17,790 nt of DNA from an uncultured Lachnospiraceae bacterium (GCA_934370915.1 CAKRNI010000031.1:1-17790); one strand, 5' to 3'. Counted from the first letter of the stretch, positions 1-7,030 are shown. Notes: generated by a model not told the origin, from the letters alone. Numbers and translations: made by a program.

Positions 1-2168
1 CGGCGGGATGCCTTCTTCTGGTTCTTATATGGATCCGGACGGAACAGCATATAGAGGAATCCGAGAAGAACAACAACGGCTGCTGCTGTGCCGATTCCGA
101 AGGAACCGCCTTCCATAAGAAGACCGAACTGGTAGAACATCAGTGCTACACAGTAAGCGAATACGTTCTGGAAGATGATCGCGAACCAGAACCACTTTCT
201 GGACTGCATCTGCTGGGCCATTGTGGAAATAGCCGCCAGACACGGGGAGTTTAACAGGTTGAATACAAGGAAGGAGAAGGCTGCTGCCATTGTCGGGAAC
301 CAGTCTCTGATCGCGGCTGCGACAACATCTGTCTCCTCGGAGAGATCCTCACTGACATTTGCAAGGACACCCATTGTGGAAACGATACCCTCTTTTGCGG
401 AGAATCCGGAGATCGCCGCTGCAACGCACTGCCATTTGCCCCATCCGAGAGGAGTGAAGATCCATGCAAGAGCGCTTCCGAGGATCGCCATCAAGCAGTT
501 CTCTGTGTCTTCTACCATACCGAACGCGCCATTCTCGAATCCGAAGGTGGAAAGGATCCACATGATTACGCAGGCAAGGAACAGGATCGTTCCGGCTTTC
601 TTAATGAAGCCCCACAGACGCTCCCAGGTGTGCATAAGAACGGTCTTAGCTGACGGGATGTGGTATGCCGGTAACTCCATAACGAACGGAGCTGCCTCGC
701 CGGAGAACGGTTTTGTCTTCTTTAACATGATCGCTGCTACAAGGACGCAGACGATACCTAACGCGTACATTAAGAATGCTGTATTTCCGGCATCGGAGTA
801 ATCTCCGGAGGTCCAGCCGACCATGATGCCGCCTAACAGAGCGATGACCGGAAGCTTCGCGCCACACGGAATAAATGTGGCTGTCATAATGGTCAGACGT
901 CTGTCGTTATCATTTTCGATGGTCTTGGAAGCCATGATACCCGGGATACCGCAGCCGGATGCGATAAGGAGCGGAATGAAGCTCTTACCGGAAAGTCCGA
1001 AATGACGGAACACACGGTCCATGACGAATGCGATACGTACCATGTATCCGCAGTCCTCAAGGATGGAAAGCATTAAGAATAAGAGTGCCATCTGCGGAAG
1101 GAATCCGAATACAGCGAAGAGTCCGCCGAGGATACCGTCTACAACAAGGCTCTGGATAAAGTCGCTTGCGCCTGCTGCCGCGAGAGCTGCGCCTGCCCAT
1201 TCCTGAATGCCGCCGCCGAATGTATCATTGGCCCAGTCTGTACCCATGGTACCAAGTGTGCTTACACAGATGTAGTAAACGAACCACATCACTGCCGCGA
1301 AGATCGGGATACCTAAGATACGGTTTGTAACGATCTTATCGATCTTATCGGAGGTGGAGAGCTTCTTGCCGGATTTCTTAACGGCCTTGTCGATCACGCT
1401 TCCGATGTATGTGTAACGCTCGTCTGTGATGATGCTCTCTGTATCGTCGTCGGTCTCTTTCTCAAGACGGGTAACCTCTGTGTTGACCGCTGCCATAGCG
1501 GATGCCGGAAGATGTAACTGCTCGATGACCTTGCTGTCCTTCTCAAGAAGCTTGATCGCGAACCATCTCTTCTGGTCTGCGTCCACAGCGTCACCGACAG
1601 CCTCCTCAACCTTCTCGATCGCGTTCTCAACGCTTCCGGAGAAGATGCCGGCCGGATTCTTCCATTCGTTCTTCTTCGCTGCCTCGATCGCCTTCTCGAC
1701 AACTTCCTTAAGGCCTGTTCCCTTTAACGCGGAAGTCTCAACAACTTCACAGCCGAAGATCTCGGAAAGCTTCTTCACATCGATCTTATCCCCGCTCTTT
1801 GCAAGCAGGTCAGCCATGTTTAACGCGATCACGACCGGAATACCGATCTCGAGGATCTGGGTCGTCAGATATAAGTTTCTCTCAATATTTGTTGCGTCTA
1901 CCAGATTGATGATCGCCTGCGGTTTCTCGTGAACGAGATAATCACGGCTTACAACTTCCTCCAGTGTGTACGGAGAAAGGGAGTAAACACCCGGAAGGTC
2001 TGTGATGATGATCTCTTCACCGCTTTTGGCAGATTTTAATTTACCTTCTTTTTTCTCTACAGTTACACCCGGCCAGTTTCCGACGTACTGGTTCGCGCCT
2101 GTGAGGGCGTTGAACATGGTCGTCTTACCACAGTTCGGGTTGCCGGCTAATGCGATTTTAATAGCCAT
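1..2168 (-). CDS. feoB: Ferrous iron transporter FeoB (3' end cut by window)
   Basis: FeoB is the inner-membrane GTP-dependent Fe(II) permease. The open frame runs 722 codons from the ATG at 2168 to the window edge, so almost the whole protein is present and only the extreme C-terminus is missing. The N-terminal G domain shows a P-loop GNPNCGKTT at residues 9-17, switch I NWPGVT (31-36), DLPG (57-60) and the NMAD guanine-specificity motif (117-120). A helical region with acidic stretches follows, then the hydrophobic Gate/Nucleoside-recognition part with GCGIPG, CGAKLP and GFSAKEG motifs typical of FeoB. The start is fixed by an AGGAGG seven bases upstream. It lies 115 bp after feoA; that gap holds an imperfect stem (2198-2231), so the two genes are probably cotranscribed. 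The gene is read from the sequence directly because its frame has no stop inside the window. Confidence 0.97.
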   Translation of the reverse strand, partial: MAIKIALAGNPNCGKTTMFNALTGANQYVGNWPGVTVEKKEGKLKSAKSGEEIIITDLPGVYSLSPYTLEEVVSRDYLVHEKPQAIINLVDATNIERNLYLTTQILEIGIPVVIALNMADLLAKSGDKIDVKKLSEIFGCEVVETSALKGTGLKEVVEKAIEAAKKNEWKNPAGIFSGSVENAIEKVEEAVGDAVDADQKRWFAIKLLEKDSKVIEQLHLPASAMAAVNTEVTRLEKETDDDTESIITDERYTYIGSVIDKAVKKSGKKLSTSDKIDKIVTNRILGIPIFAAVMWFVYYICVSTLGTMGTDWANDTFGGGIQEWAGAALAAAGASDFIQSLVVDGILGGLFAVFGFLPQMALLFLMLSILEDCGYMVRIAFVMDRVFRHFGLSGKSFIPLLIASGCGIPGIMASKTIENDNDRRLTIMTATFIPCGAKLPVIALLGGIMVGWTSGDYSDAGNTAFLMYALGIVCVLVAAIMLKKTKPFSGEAAPFVMELPAYHIPSAKTVLMHTWERLWGFIKKAGTILFLACVIMWILSTFGFENGAFGMVEDTENCLMAILGSALAWIFTPLGWGKWQCVAAAISGFSAKEGIVSTMGVLANVSEDLSEETDVVAAAIRDWFPTMAAAFSFLVFNLLNSPCLAAISTMAQQMQSRKWFWFAIIFQNVFAYCVALMFYQFGLLMEGGSFGIGTAAAVVVLLGFLYMLFRPDPYKNQKKASR

Positions 2169-2283
2169 TTTTCATCCTCCTATTTTCCTGCACTTGTGTT
2201 GTCACTGTCCACACTCCGCGGGGACAGCAACCGTGTTTTGCCAATGTTTTGCATACACATCAGGTAAAACATTTATCCCGCCA

Positions 2284-2508
2284 TTAAACAGTAACGACTT
2301 CGACACTTTCCGCATCGTCTCTTCTCAAAGACAGTTCATATCCACGGACCGTGATCTCGACCGGATCACCGAGCGGCGCTACTTTACGAACGTAGATCTC
2401 GCTGTTTTTGGTAATGCCCATGTCCATGATTCTGCGGCGGAATGCGCCCTCTCCGTTGATCTTTACAACTTTAACCGTTGTATGTACCGGAACTTCACGT
2501 AATGTCAT
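2284..2508 (-). CDS. feoA: FeoA family protein (second copy, paired with feoB)
   Basis: This 74-residue SH3-like beta-barrel protein belongs to the FeoA family, a small cytoplasmic partner of FeoB thought to modulate its activity. Family features include the N-terminal strand rich in V/K, RRRIMDMGITKNSEI (the conserved R-x-R-L-x-x-(L/M)-G-(I/L)-x-x-G segment) and the PLGDPVEITVRGYELSLRRDDA ending shared by FeoA domains. The start is supported by AAGGAG eight bases upstream. The 5' leader has a 7-bp hairpin (2531-2548). The gene is followed by feoB, and its upstream region carries tandem TTAG-N6-CTAA repeats and a terminator for the preceding unit. It therefore probably starts a separate feoA-feoB transcript. 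Confidence 0.93.
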   Translation of the reverse strand: MTLREVPVHTTVKVVKINGEGAFRRRIMDMGITKNSEIYVRKVAPLGDPVEITVRGYELSLRRDDAESVEVVTV

Positions 2509-2596
2509 GTCTTCTCCTTTCTATCCTTGTGAACCGCTCCTGCGGTCCGGATCCATTCCCCCTGCCTTTTGTGGAATTTTTCCAAAAAGTTTTCGA

Positions 2597-2624
2597 TTAG
2601 TTGGTGCTAATTAGTACATACTAA
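2597..2624. promoter_or_regulatory. Tandem TTAG-N6-CTAA repeats, candidate metal-regulator operator of feoA-feoB
   Basis: Two abutting 14-bp units, each TTAG-N6-CTAA, lie at 2597-2610 and 2611-2624, about 90 bp upstream of the second feoA start. The unit at 2611-2624 is a near-perfect palindrome (TTAGTA/TACTAA arms). TTAG/CTAA half-sites resemble those of DtxR/IdeR/MntR-type iron or manganese repressors; that assignment is inference. No strong sigma-A promoter could be aligned with it. Confidence 0.5.
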
Positions 2625-2633
2625 CCTTCGGGG

Positions 2634-2661
2634 AAAAAGCAAAGTGGGAAATCTCCCACTT
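2634..2661 (-). terminator. Rho-independent terminator after first feoA
   Basis: A perfect 8-bp stem (AAGTGGGA/TCCCACTT, 2642-2661) with a 4-nt loop is followed on the minus strand by TGCTTTTT. It separates the Cys-rich/feoA unit from the second feoA and feoB. Confidence 0.6.
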
Positions 2662-2729
2662 GAACTTTCATCATTCATAACTGCCCGATTCTTCCCAGTC
2701 TGCACTTCCCTGCGGGATAATGCAAACTG

Positions 2730-2741
2730 CTGAACAGTTAC
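2730..2741 (-). repeat. Solo terminal repeat, IS66-MITE-like remnant
   Basis: On the minus strand this reads GTAACTGTTCAG, identical to the first 12 bases of the right terminal repeat of the complete miniature element at 7039-7171. A small hairpin (TCCC/GGGA within TGCA arms) follows at about 2703-2724. A degenerate opposite end (CAGTTAT) may lie near 2677, but no convincing target duplication was found. It lies directly after the first feoA stop codon. Confidence 0.4.
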
Positions 2742-2755
2742 CGTCTTTTTTCCGG

Positions 2756-2971
2756 CTACTGCACCATAACGTGCTTTGCCATCTCCTTGTTGATCGCGAC
2801 TCTGGAATCCTTGATGTTTACGATCAGGTTTCCGTTGAGTTCAGAGATCACTGTCACTGCCGCTCCGTCCACGAAGCCAAGATTCGCGAGGAATCTCTTT
2901 GTATCCTCTGCTCCGCCGACACGCTGGATCATGCCGGTCTCACCGGCACGTAAAAATGTCATTGGCATCAT
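2756..2971 (-). CDS. FeoA family protein (first copy)
   Basis: This is a 71-residue FeoA-domain protein, distinct in sequence from the copy next to feoB. It shows the LRAGETGMIQRVGG strand pair and RFLANLGFVDGAAVTVISE, corresponding to the conserved L-x-x-(L/M)-G-(F/I)-x-x-G-x-x-(V/I) core. It ends with an isoleucine-rich strand and an INKEMAKHVMV helix-like tail where FeoA proteins usually carry the 'G-x-x-(I/L)-A-L-x-x-x-x-A' segment. The start ATG at 2971 has GAGGAGG seven bases upstream. It follows the Cys-rich small gene by 28 bp and is separated from the next feoA by a remnant repeat and a terminator. Two FeoA genes with one FeoB are common in Clostridia. It probably acts on the same FeoB in the cytoplasm. 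Confidence 0.9.
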   Translation of the reverse strand: MMPMTFLRAGETGMIQRVGGAEDTKRFLANLGFVDGAAVTVISELNGNLIVNIKDSRVAINKEMAKHVMVQ

Positions 2972-2999
2972 GTTTCCTCCTCTTTACACTCCCATCCGC

Positions 3000-3176
3000 T
3001 CAGGCCTTGTGAGCTTTCGGAGCTGTATCGTAATGGACACTGCCGCATCCGCTGCAACCGGAACAGGAACCGCAGCAGCCCCCGCAGGAACCGCTCTTCT
3101 TCTGTTTCCGGATACTCTTTATCACACCGATCACGGCCATGGCAACCAGCAACAAAACAATTACATCTGTAAGCAT
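3000..3176 (-). CDS. Small Cys-rich single-pass membrane protein of the feo locus (FeoB-associated type)
   Basis: This 58-residue protein has one N-terminal hydrophobic helix (residues 3-18, LTDVIVLLLVAMAVIG), then a basic stretch (KSIRKQKK). It continues with a Gly/Ser/Cys-rich tail holding six cysteines in the short segment SCGGCCGSCSGCSGCGS. Proteins of this form beside feo genes are known as FeoB-associated Cys-rich membrane proteins; the cysteines may bind iron or relay it, but the function is not established. The chosen ATG has AGAGG eight bases upstream. GTG at 3185 and ATG at 3182 are alternative starts but sit on top of that site. It is the first gene after the Fur-box promoter, whereas relatives often sit at the 3' end of feo operons. 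Confidence 0.8.
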   Translation of the reverse strand: MLTDVIVLLLVAMAVIGVIKSIRKQKKSGSCGGCCGSCSGCSGCGSVHYDTAPKAHKA

Positions 3177-3216
3177 TTCCATCACCTCTCACCAAACCAT
3201 TTATGGGAACAGTCGT

Positions 3217-3235
3217 ATTGATAACGAATATCAAT
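3217..3235. promoter_or_regulatory. Fur box of the feo operon
   Basis: ATTGATAACGAATATCAAT is a 19-bp dyad with perfect 7-bp outer arms. Its core matches the 7-1-7 Fur motif TGATAATnATTATCA at 13 of 15 positions. It lies a few bases downstream of the predicted transcription start of the minus-strand feo promoter, a position suited to iron-dependent repression. Confidence 0.75.
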
Positions 3236-3244
3236 TTCAAGTGA

Positions 3245-3273
3245 ATTATATGACTTCATATTCCACTTGTCAA
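3245..3273 (-). promoter_or_regulatory. Sigma-A promoter of the feo unit
   Basis: On the minus strand this is TTGACA (3268-3273), a 17-bp spacer and TATAAT (3245-3250), a full consensus match. Predicted transcription starts near 3238, overlapping the Fur box, about 60 bases before the Cys-rich gene. Confidence 0.88.
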
Positions 3274-3316
3274 CTGGTATTTAATAATTTTTTAAGATTT
3301 TACAGGATGGTTTTAC

Positions 3317-3345
3317 TTGCTTTCCAAAGGCTTTCCATTTAAAAT
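3317..3345 (+). promoter_or_regulatory. Possible promoter for the flavodiiron-flavodoxin pair
   Basis: TTGCTT, a 17-bp spacer and TAAAAT on the plus strand. The -10 is good and the -35 weak, and it would give a leader of about 205 bases. The remaining AT-rich stretch to 3558 shows no clearer promoter, operator or small gene, only the AGGAGG before the next start. Confidence 0.3.
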
Positions 3346-3558
3346 GATAGTATATCTGCGCCAATATTTCTGTCTTGTCTGAATTTATTTTTATACCGTC
3401 GGAATTTGCCAACAATATGGATATATAGGTTCAGATGATTTTATTTTTCGACCTTTTGTGACTCTTTCAGAAGCCAGTACCTTTCCGGTATTTCACCGTT
3501 CTCGTTCTGGCAGATTCGGAAAACGCCACAGCAATATTATTATCAGGAGGTTTCTAAC

Positions 3559-4761
3559 ATGAATAACATAAGAAAACTTACAGATTCCCTCTTCTGGGTC
3601 GGCGTCAATGACCGCCGCATTGCTCTCTTTGAAAATGTTTATCCGGTTCCTACAGGAATGTCCTATAACTCTTACGTTCTTCTGGACAAGAAGACAGCGC
3701 TCTTCGATACCGTGGACGCGTCCTTCACCCATGATTTTCTCGAAAATGTGACTGCCGCCTTAAACGGCCGCCCTCTGGACTATCTGATCGTAAACCACAT
3801 GGAGCCGGATCACTGCGCATCCATCGCCGATGTGATCGCCGTTTACCCGGAGGCAAAGATCGTATGCACCGCAAAGGCTGTGGGAATGATGAAACAGTTC
3901 TTTGATTTTGATGTGGACAGCCGCGCGATTCCGGTAAAAGAGGGCGATACCCTCTCTCTCGGCTCCCATGAACTTACCTTCGTGATGGCCCCGATGGTGC
4001 ACTGGCCGGAAGTTATGGTTACCTATGAAAAGACAGAAAAGATCCTGTTCTCCGCCGATGCCTTCGGTTCCTTCGGCGCCGTCGACGGAAATATCTTTGC
4101 TGATGAGATCGACTATAAGGGTGCCTGGCTCTCTGAGGCGAGACGCTACTATACAAATATCGTTGGAAAATTCGGCATGTCCGTACAGGGTCTCTTAAAG
4201 AAGGCTGCCGGACTCGAGATCCGGATGATCTGCCCGCTCCACAGTGTGATTTGGAGAGAGGATCTCCCATGGCTCATCGATAAATACCTCAAATGGAGCT
4301 CCTATACGCCGGAGGAGAATTCTGTAACGATCGCCTACGGATCTGTTTACGGTCATACGGAAAAGGCTGCCGATATCCTTGCAGGAAAGCTTGCTGACCG
4401 CGGCATCCGCCATATTTCCGTCTTTGACGTTTCCAAGACCCATCCGTCCTACATCATTGCAGACGCGTTCCGTACCTCCGCGATGGTCTTTGCATCTATC
4501 ACCTACAATGGCGGTATCTTCTGCAATATGGACACACTTCTCCACCAGCTTGCAGCCCACGGTCTTACAAACCGTACCGCGGCCCTGATCCAGAACGGAA
4601 CCTGGGCAGCAACCACCTCAAAACAGATGGGTGAAATCCTCGGTACAATGAAAAATATCCATGTGCTTGAGGCAGATGTAACCATTAAATCAGCCCTGAA
4701 AAATGATCAGGAAGCCGAGCTTGACGCACTTGCAGACGCAATTGCCGCATCATTACAGTAA
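3559..4761 (+). CDS. Flavodiiron protein (A-type flavoprotein, O2/NO reductase)
   Basis: This 400-residue cytoplasmic flavodiiron protein reduces O2 to water and/or NO to N2O at a diiron centre, using electrons via FMN. The N-terminal metallo-beta-lactamase domain (about 1-250) has all iron ligands: the H-x-E-x-D-H motif at 80-85 (H80, E82, D84, H85), H148, D167 and H228. The C-terminal flavodoxin-like domain (about 254-400) starts with TIAYGSVYGHTEKAA, the FMN phosphate loop, and has ASITYNGG and QNGTWA loops. Length is standard for two-domain (class A) FDPs, with no fused rubredoxin. The start is supported by AGGAGG eight bases upstream. The stop is followed at once by the flavodoxin gene's ribosome binding site, so the two are cotranscribed. 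It protects anaerobes from oxygen or host nitric oxide; which substrate dominates cannot be told from sequence. Confidence 0.96.
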   Translation: MNNIRKLTDSLFWVGVNDRRIALFENVYPVPTGMSYNSYVLLDKKTALFDTVDASFTHDFLENVTAALNGRPLDYLIVNHMEPDHCASIADVIAVYPEAKIVCTAKAVGMMKQFFDFDVDSRAIPVKEGDTLSLGSHELTFVMAPMVHWPEVMVTYEKTEKILFSADAFGSFGAVDGNIFADEIDYKGAWLSEARRYYTNIVGKFGMSVQGLLKKAAGLEIRMICPLHSVIWREDLPWLIDKYLKWSSYTPEENSVTIAYGSVYGHTEKAADILAGKLADRGIRHISVFDVSKTHPSYIIADAFRTSAMVFASITYNGGIFCNMDTLLHQLAAHGLTNRTAALIQNGTWAATTSKQMGEILGTMKNIHVLEADVTIKSALKNDQEAELDALADAIAASLQ

Positions 4762-4776
4762 ATGGAGGAAATGCCA

Positions 4777-5283
4777 ATGAAATATGCAATCGTTTATTCC
4801 AGTAAGACCGGAAATACTGCAGCACTCGCAGATCGTCTCCATGATATCCTTCCGCATGAGCACTGTGTCTATTTCGGTGATACGTCCCATTACTCCCCGG
4901 AGCTTGGCGCGGACCTTATCTTCGCCGGCTTCTGGACCGATAAAGGAAGCTGTGATGACAGGACACGGGTCTTTTTAAAAAACCTTCAGAATACAAAGAT
5001 CGCTCTTTTCGGCACAGCCGGATATGCCGCTCCTGATTACATCCACTCGATCTTAAAGCAGGCCGAGGCAAATATTCCCGTAAATAACACCGTTCTGACA
5101 GGCTTCGTCTGCCAGGGGAAAATGCAGCCGGCAGTCGCAGATAAATTTGCCGCAATGCTCGAAAAGGACCCGGAGGACGCAAAGGCAAAGCTTCTTCGCG
5201 ACACGTACAATGAAGGCCTCTCCCATCCGAACGAAGAGGACTTCGCAAACTTTAAAAAGTGGGCAGAAGGCTTTATCCACTAA
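4777..5283 (+). CDS. Flavodoxin family protein
   Basis: This 168-residue single-domain flavodoxin-fold protein has the FMN phosphate-binding motif SSKTGNT (8-14) near its N-terminus. Later loops (FAGFWTDKGSCD, FGTAGYAAPDY) are expected to flank the isoalloxazine ring. Start choice: an ATG at 4762 directly abuts the previous stop, but GGAGG lies within it and points to ATG 4777, eight bases on, giving the natural flavodoxin start MKYAIVYSS. It resembles the flavodoxin family that includes BilS, the partner of bilirubin reductase in gut Firmicutes. No BilR-type reductase is nearby, so that name is not used. Being coupled to the flavodiiron gene, it may supply electrons to that enzyme in place of rubredoxin; this is inference. 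Confidence 0.88.
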   Translation: MKYAIVYSSKTGNTAALADRLHDILPHEHCVYFGDTSHYSPELGADLIFAGFWTDKGSCDDRTRVFLKNLQNTKIALFGTAGYAAPDYIHSILKQAEANIPVNNTVLTGFVCQGKMQPAVADKFAAMLEKDPEDAKAKLLRDTYNEGLSHPNEEDFANFKKWAEGFIH

Positions 5284-5406
5284 TTGATCGTCATATAAAA
5301 CGCACTGCATAGATTCCGCATGGCGGTTAAATTCAAGTCGAAACGTCCGTGGGACTTTGTGCATGAGTCCGGTCAGCGAAGCTGACATATTCCTATCAGA
5401 ATCACG

Positions 5407-5448
5407 AAATGCCGGATGAGCGGTCTTCCCGATCACCCGGCATTTTTT
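5407..5448 (+). terminator. Rho-independent terminator of the flavodiiron-flavodoxin operon
   Basis: The stem ATGCCGG/CCGGCAT continues past single mismatches to an inner TGA/TCA and CG/CG, and is followed by six T on the plus strand. The minus strand has a shorter T run, so it may also end the convergent serine-hydrolase gene. Between 5284 and 5406 only short hairpins are seen (such as GTCAGC-GAA-GCTGAC at 5372-5386). Confidence 0.85.
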
Positions 5449-5469
5449 CATACTTAAACGTTGCTCCAA

Positions 5470-6885
5470 TCAGTCTTTCACTCTCGGCAGCATTCTTCCA
5501 CCGTATCCGATTGCAAAGATCTCACCATTCTCATTTTCAAAAAATCTCACGTAACCATCCTTATCCGGGTTGCGCACAATCCCTAAAAATTCCTGCACCG
5601 GCACAAATCGAAGAAGCGTCTCTCCCTCTTTGACTGCCAGATTTCCATCTTTTTCAAAGATCGTGATATTGTTATCTTCATCTGAACGGAAGGTGCCGCA
5701 CATCGCCTTTCTCTTTTCCGCGTCCCACTCCGTCTCCTGATAAACAAATCGGTCCTCGATCGGATTTCTTCCATGATACATCCGCATTGCTGCATCCGCG
5801 ATCGTGCTAACCGGCACGCCCGACGTGTTGCACAGTACCATAACGCCCACTCCGGCATCATACGACCAGGATAAATTCGATGAAACTCCCGTCAGGCTTC
5901 CGCCATGCTCCATAACCGTCAGGTCATCCAGCTTCTTCTGCGAAAGGCCAAAGCAATAATGACTCTCCGGGCGATAATCGATTCTTGGGCGGCACATCGT
6001 CCGGACACCCTCCTGGGAGAGGATCCGTGTTCCATCGATTCCCTTTCCGTAATTCAGATACATGCAGATGTATTTTTTCATGTCTGCAAGCGTAGATTTC
6101 AGGGAACCGGCTCCGCCAAGAGAAAATGCATTGTCATGGTAATCTCTTCCGGAGGTCATGACACCTTTTTTCATTTTGTAGAGAATTGCCGCGTTCGCAT
6201 CTGCTGCCGGTCTTACATACTCTCCGCTGCTCCGCTCCATATGAAGAGGCTCAAGAACATGTTTTTTCACATATTCCGCAAAGCTGTTCTCCCCGCCGAC
6301 ACGACGCACGATCTCCGACAAAAGTCCAAAGCCATCATTGCAATAGCTCATGTAGTTTCCCGGATCTCCGATCAGACCGCCGTTTTCCTTTGTCTGGGCA
6401 TCCAGCAGCTCAGCAACTGCCTTTGTTGCTTCCAATGCGATTTTCTCACAGAACGCAAAATCCCCTGTCTCATTCTCATCCAGTCCTGCCTTCTGTGCGA
6501 TCTCATTGATGATTGTGCGGTGCATCGGATAAAAGCCCGCTGTGTGGCATAAAAAGTGCCATACCTTTATCGGTTTCTGATTACGGTTTGTAAATTCCGG
6601 AATATATTTGCTCACCGGATCATCCAGATCTACTTTTCCGGCTTCGACTAACTGCATGATCGATAAAGCCACAAAGGATTTCGTGACGGACGCTAATCCG
6701 AAGATCGTATCCTCATCAATCGGCAGTTTTCTCTCCTGATCCCGGTATCCAAAAAACTTTTCATACTGTGTATTTCCATTTCGGTCAACGATCGCAACCG
6801 CAATTCCCACTGCGTTGGAACGTTCCTGTATTCTGGATACAAGTTCCTCAAAAAGAAATCTTGACGCATTTGTGATTTTGTTCAT
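5470..6885 (-). CDS. Serine hydrolase of the beta-lactamase/class C (AmpC, EstB, D-peptidase) fold
   Basis: This 471-residue protein of the beta-lactamase family (penicillin-binding fold) has a complete catalytic set: S-V-T-K at 66-69 (nucleophile Ser66, Lys69), Y-C-N at 181-183, and H-G-G at 327-329 in place of KTG. After about residue 385 a separate beta-rich C-terminal domain follows, as in many Clostridial paralogs. There is no signal peptide or membrane segment, so it should act in the cytoplasm. This argues against a beta-lactam resistance role and favours an esterase, amidase or D-amino-acid peptidase. The start is supported by AGGAGAGGAG upstream. It has its own promoter (6961-6989) and is separated from the peptide-import operon by a miniature transposon. 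Before that insertion the gap would have been only about 150 bp. Substrate unknown. Confidence 0.88.
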   Translation of the reverse strand: MNKITNASRFLFEELVSRIQERSNAVGIAVAIVDRNGNTQYEKFFGYRDQERKLPIDEDTIFGLASVTKSFVALSIMQLVEAGKVDLDDPVSKYIPEFTNRNQKPIKVWHFLCHTAGFYPMHRTIINEIAQKAGLDENETGDFAFCEKIALEATKAVAELLDAQTKENGGLIGDPGNYMSYCNDGFGLLSEIVRRVGGENSFAEYVKKHVLEPLHMERSSGEYVRPAADANAAILYKMKKGVMTSGRDYHDNAFSLGGAGSLKSTLADMKKYICMYLNYGKGIDGTRILSQEGVRTMCRPRIDYRPESHYCFGLSQKKLDDLTVMEHGGSLTGVSSNLSWSYDAGVGVMVLCNTSGVPVSTIADAAMRMYHGRNPIEDRFVYQETEWDAEKRKAMCGTFRSDEDNNITIFEKDGNLAVKEGETLLRFVPVQEFLGIVRNPDKDGYVRFFENENGEIFAIGYGGRMLPRVKD

Positions 6886-6909
6886 GGGTACTCCTCTCCT
6901 TTACGCTGC

Positions 6910-6947
6910 GCGCACCTGGTGATGATTCACTTCTCACACAGGTGCGC
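6910..6947 (-). promoter_or_regulatory. 5' leader hairpin of the serine hydrolase gene
   Basis: A 9-bp perfect stem GCGCACCTG/CAGGTGCGC encloses a 20-nt loop with a smaller GTGA/TCAC pairing. It would begin within about ten bases of the predicted transcription start and ends about 25 bases before the start codon. No T run follows, so it is more likely an mRNA-stabilising or regulatory stem than a terminator. Confidence 0.5.
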
Positions 6948-6960
6948 TATCTTCATATTG

Positions 6961-6989
6961 ATTATATCGATTCCGATCGATTTATTCAA
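6961..6989 (-). promoter_or_regulatory. Sigma-A promoter of the serine hydrolase gene
   Basis: On the minus strand this is TTGAAT (6984-6989), a 17-bp spacer and TATAAT (6961-6966). The spacer carries the inverted repeat ATCGAT-TCCG-ATCGAT (6966-6981), a possible operator. Confidence 0.78.
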
Positions 6990-7030
6990 ATATTCTTTTT
7001 GAGTTTCCTATACAGATCACTGCATTTCTT

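Noticed and set aside
175..801. Plus-strand open frame (208 codons) opposite feoB
   Set aside because: It is antisense to the conserved FeoB membrane domain, has no recognisable domain, and has atypical composition.
2968..3240. 90-codon minus-strand frame overlapping the Cys-rich gene
   Set aside because: It is a different frame from the hydrophobic-helix/Cys-tail protein, would start inside the Fur box, and has no family features.
4777..5283. Bilirubin reductase partner BilS as a firm call
   Set aside because: Similarity is to the family only and no BilR-type gene is nearby; the flavodiiron neighbour suggests another partner.
5905..6552. Plus-strand open frame (215 codons) opposite the serine hydrolase
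   Set aside because: It lies inside the catalytic-domain coding region of the minus-strand gene, whose motifs are intact. No start signal was seen.
5470..6885. Beta-lactam resistance gene
   Set aside because: There is no signal peptide, HGG replaces KTG, and the extra C-terminal domain places it with general serine hydrolases rather than exported beta-lactamases.
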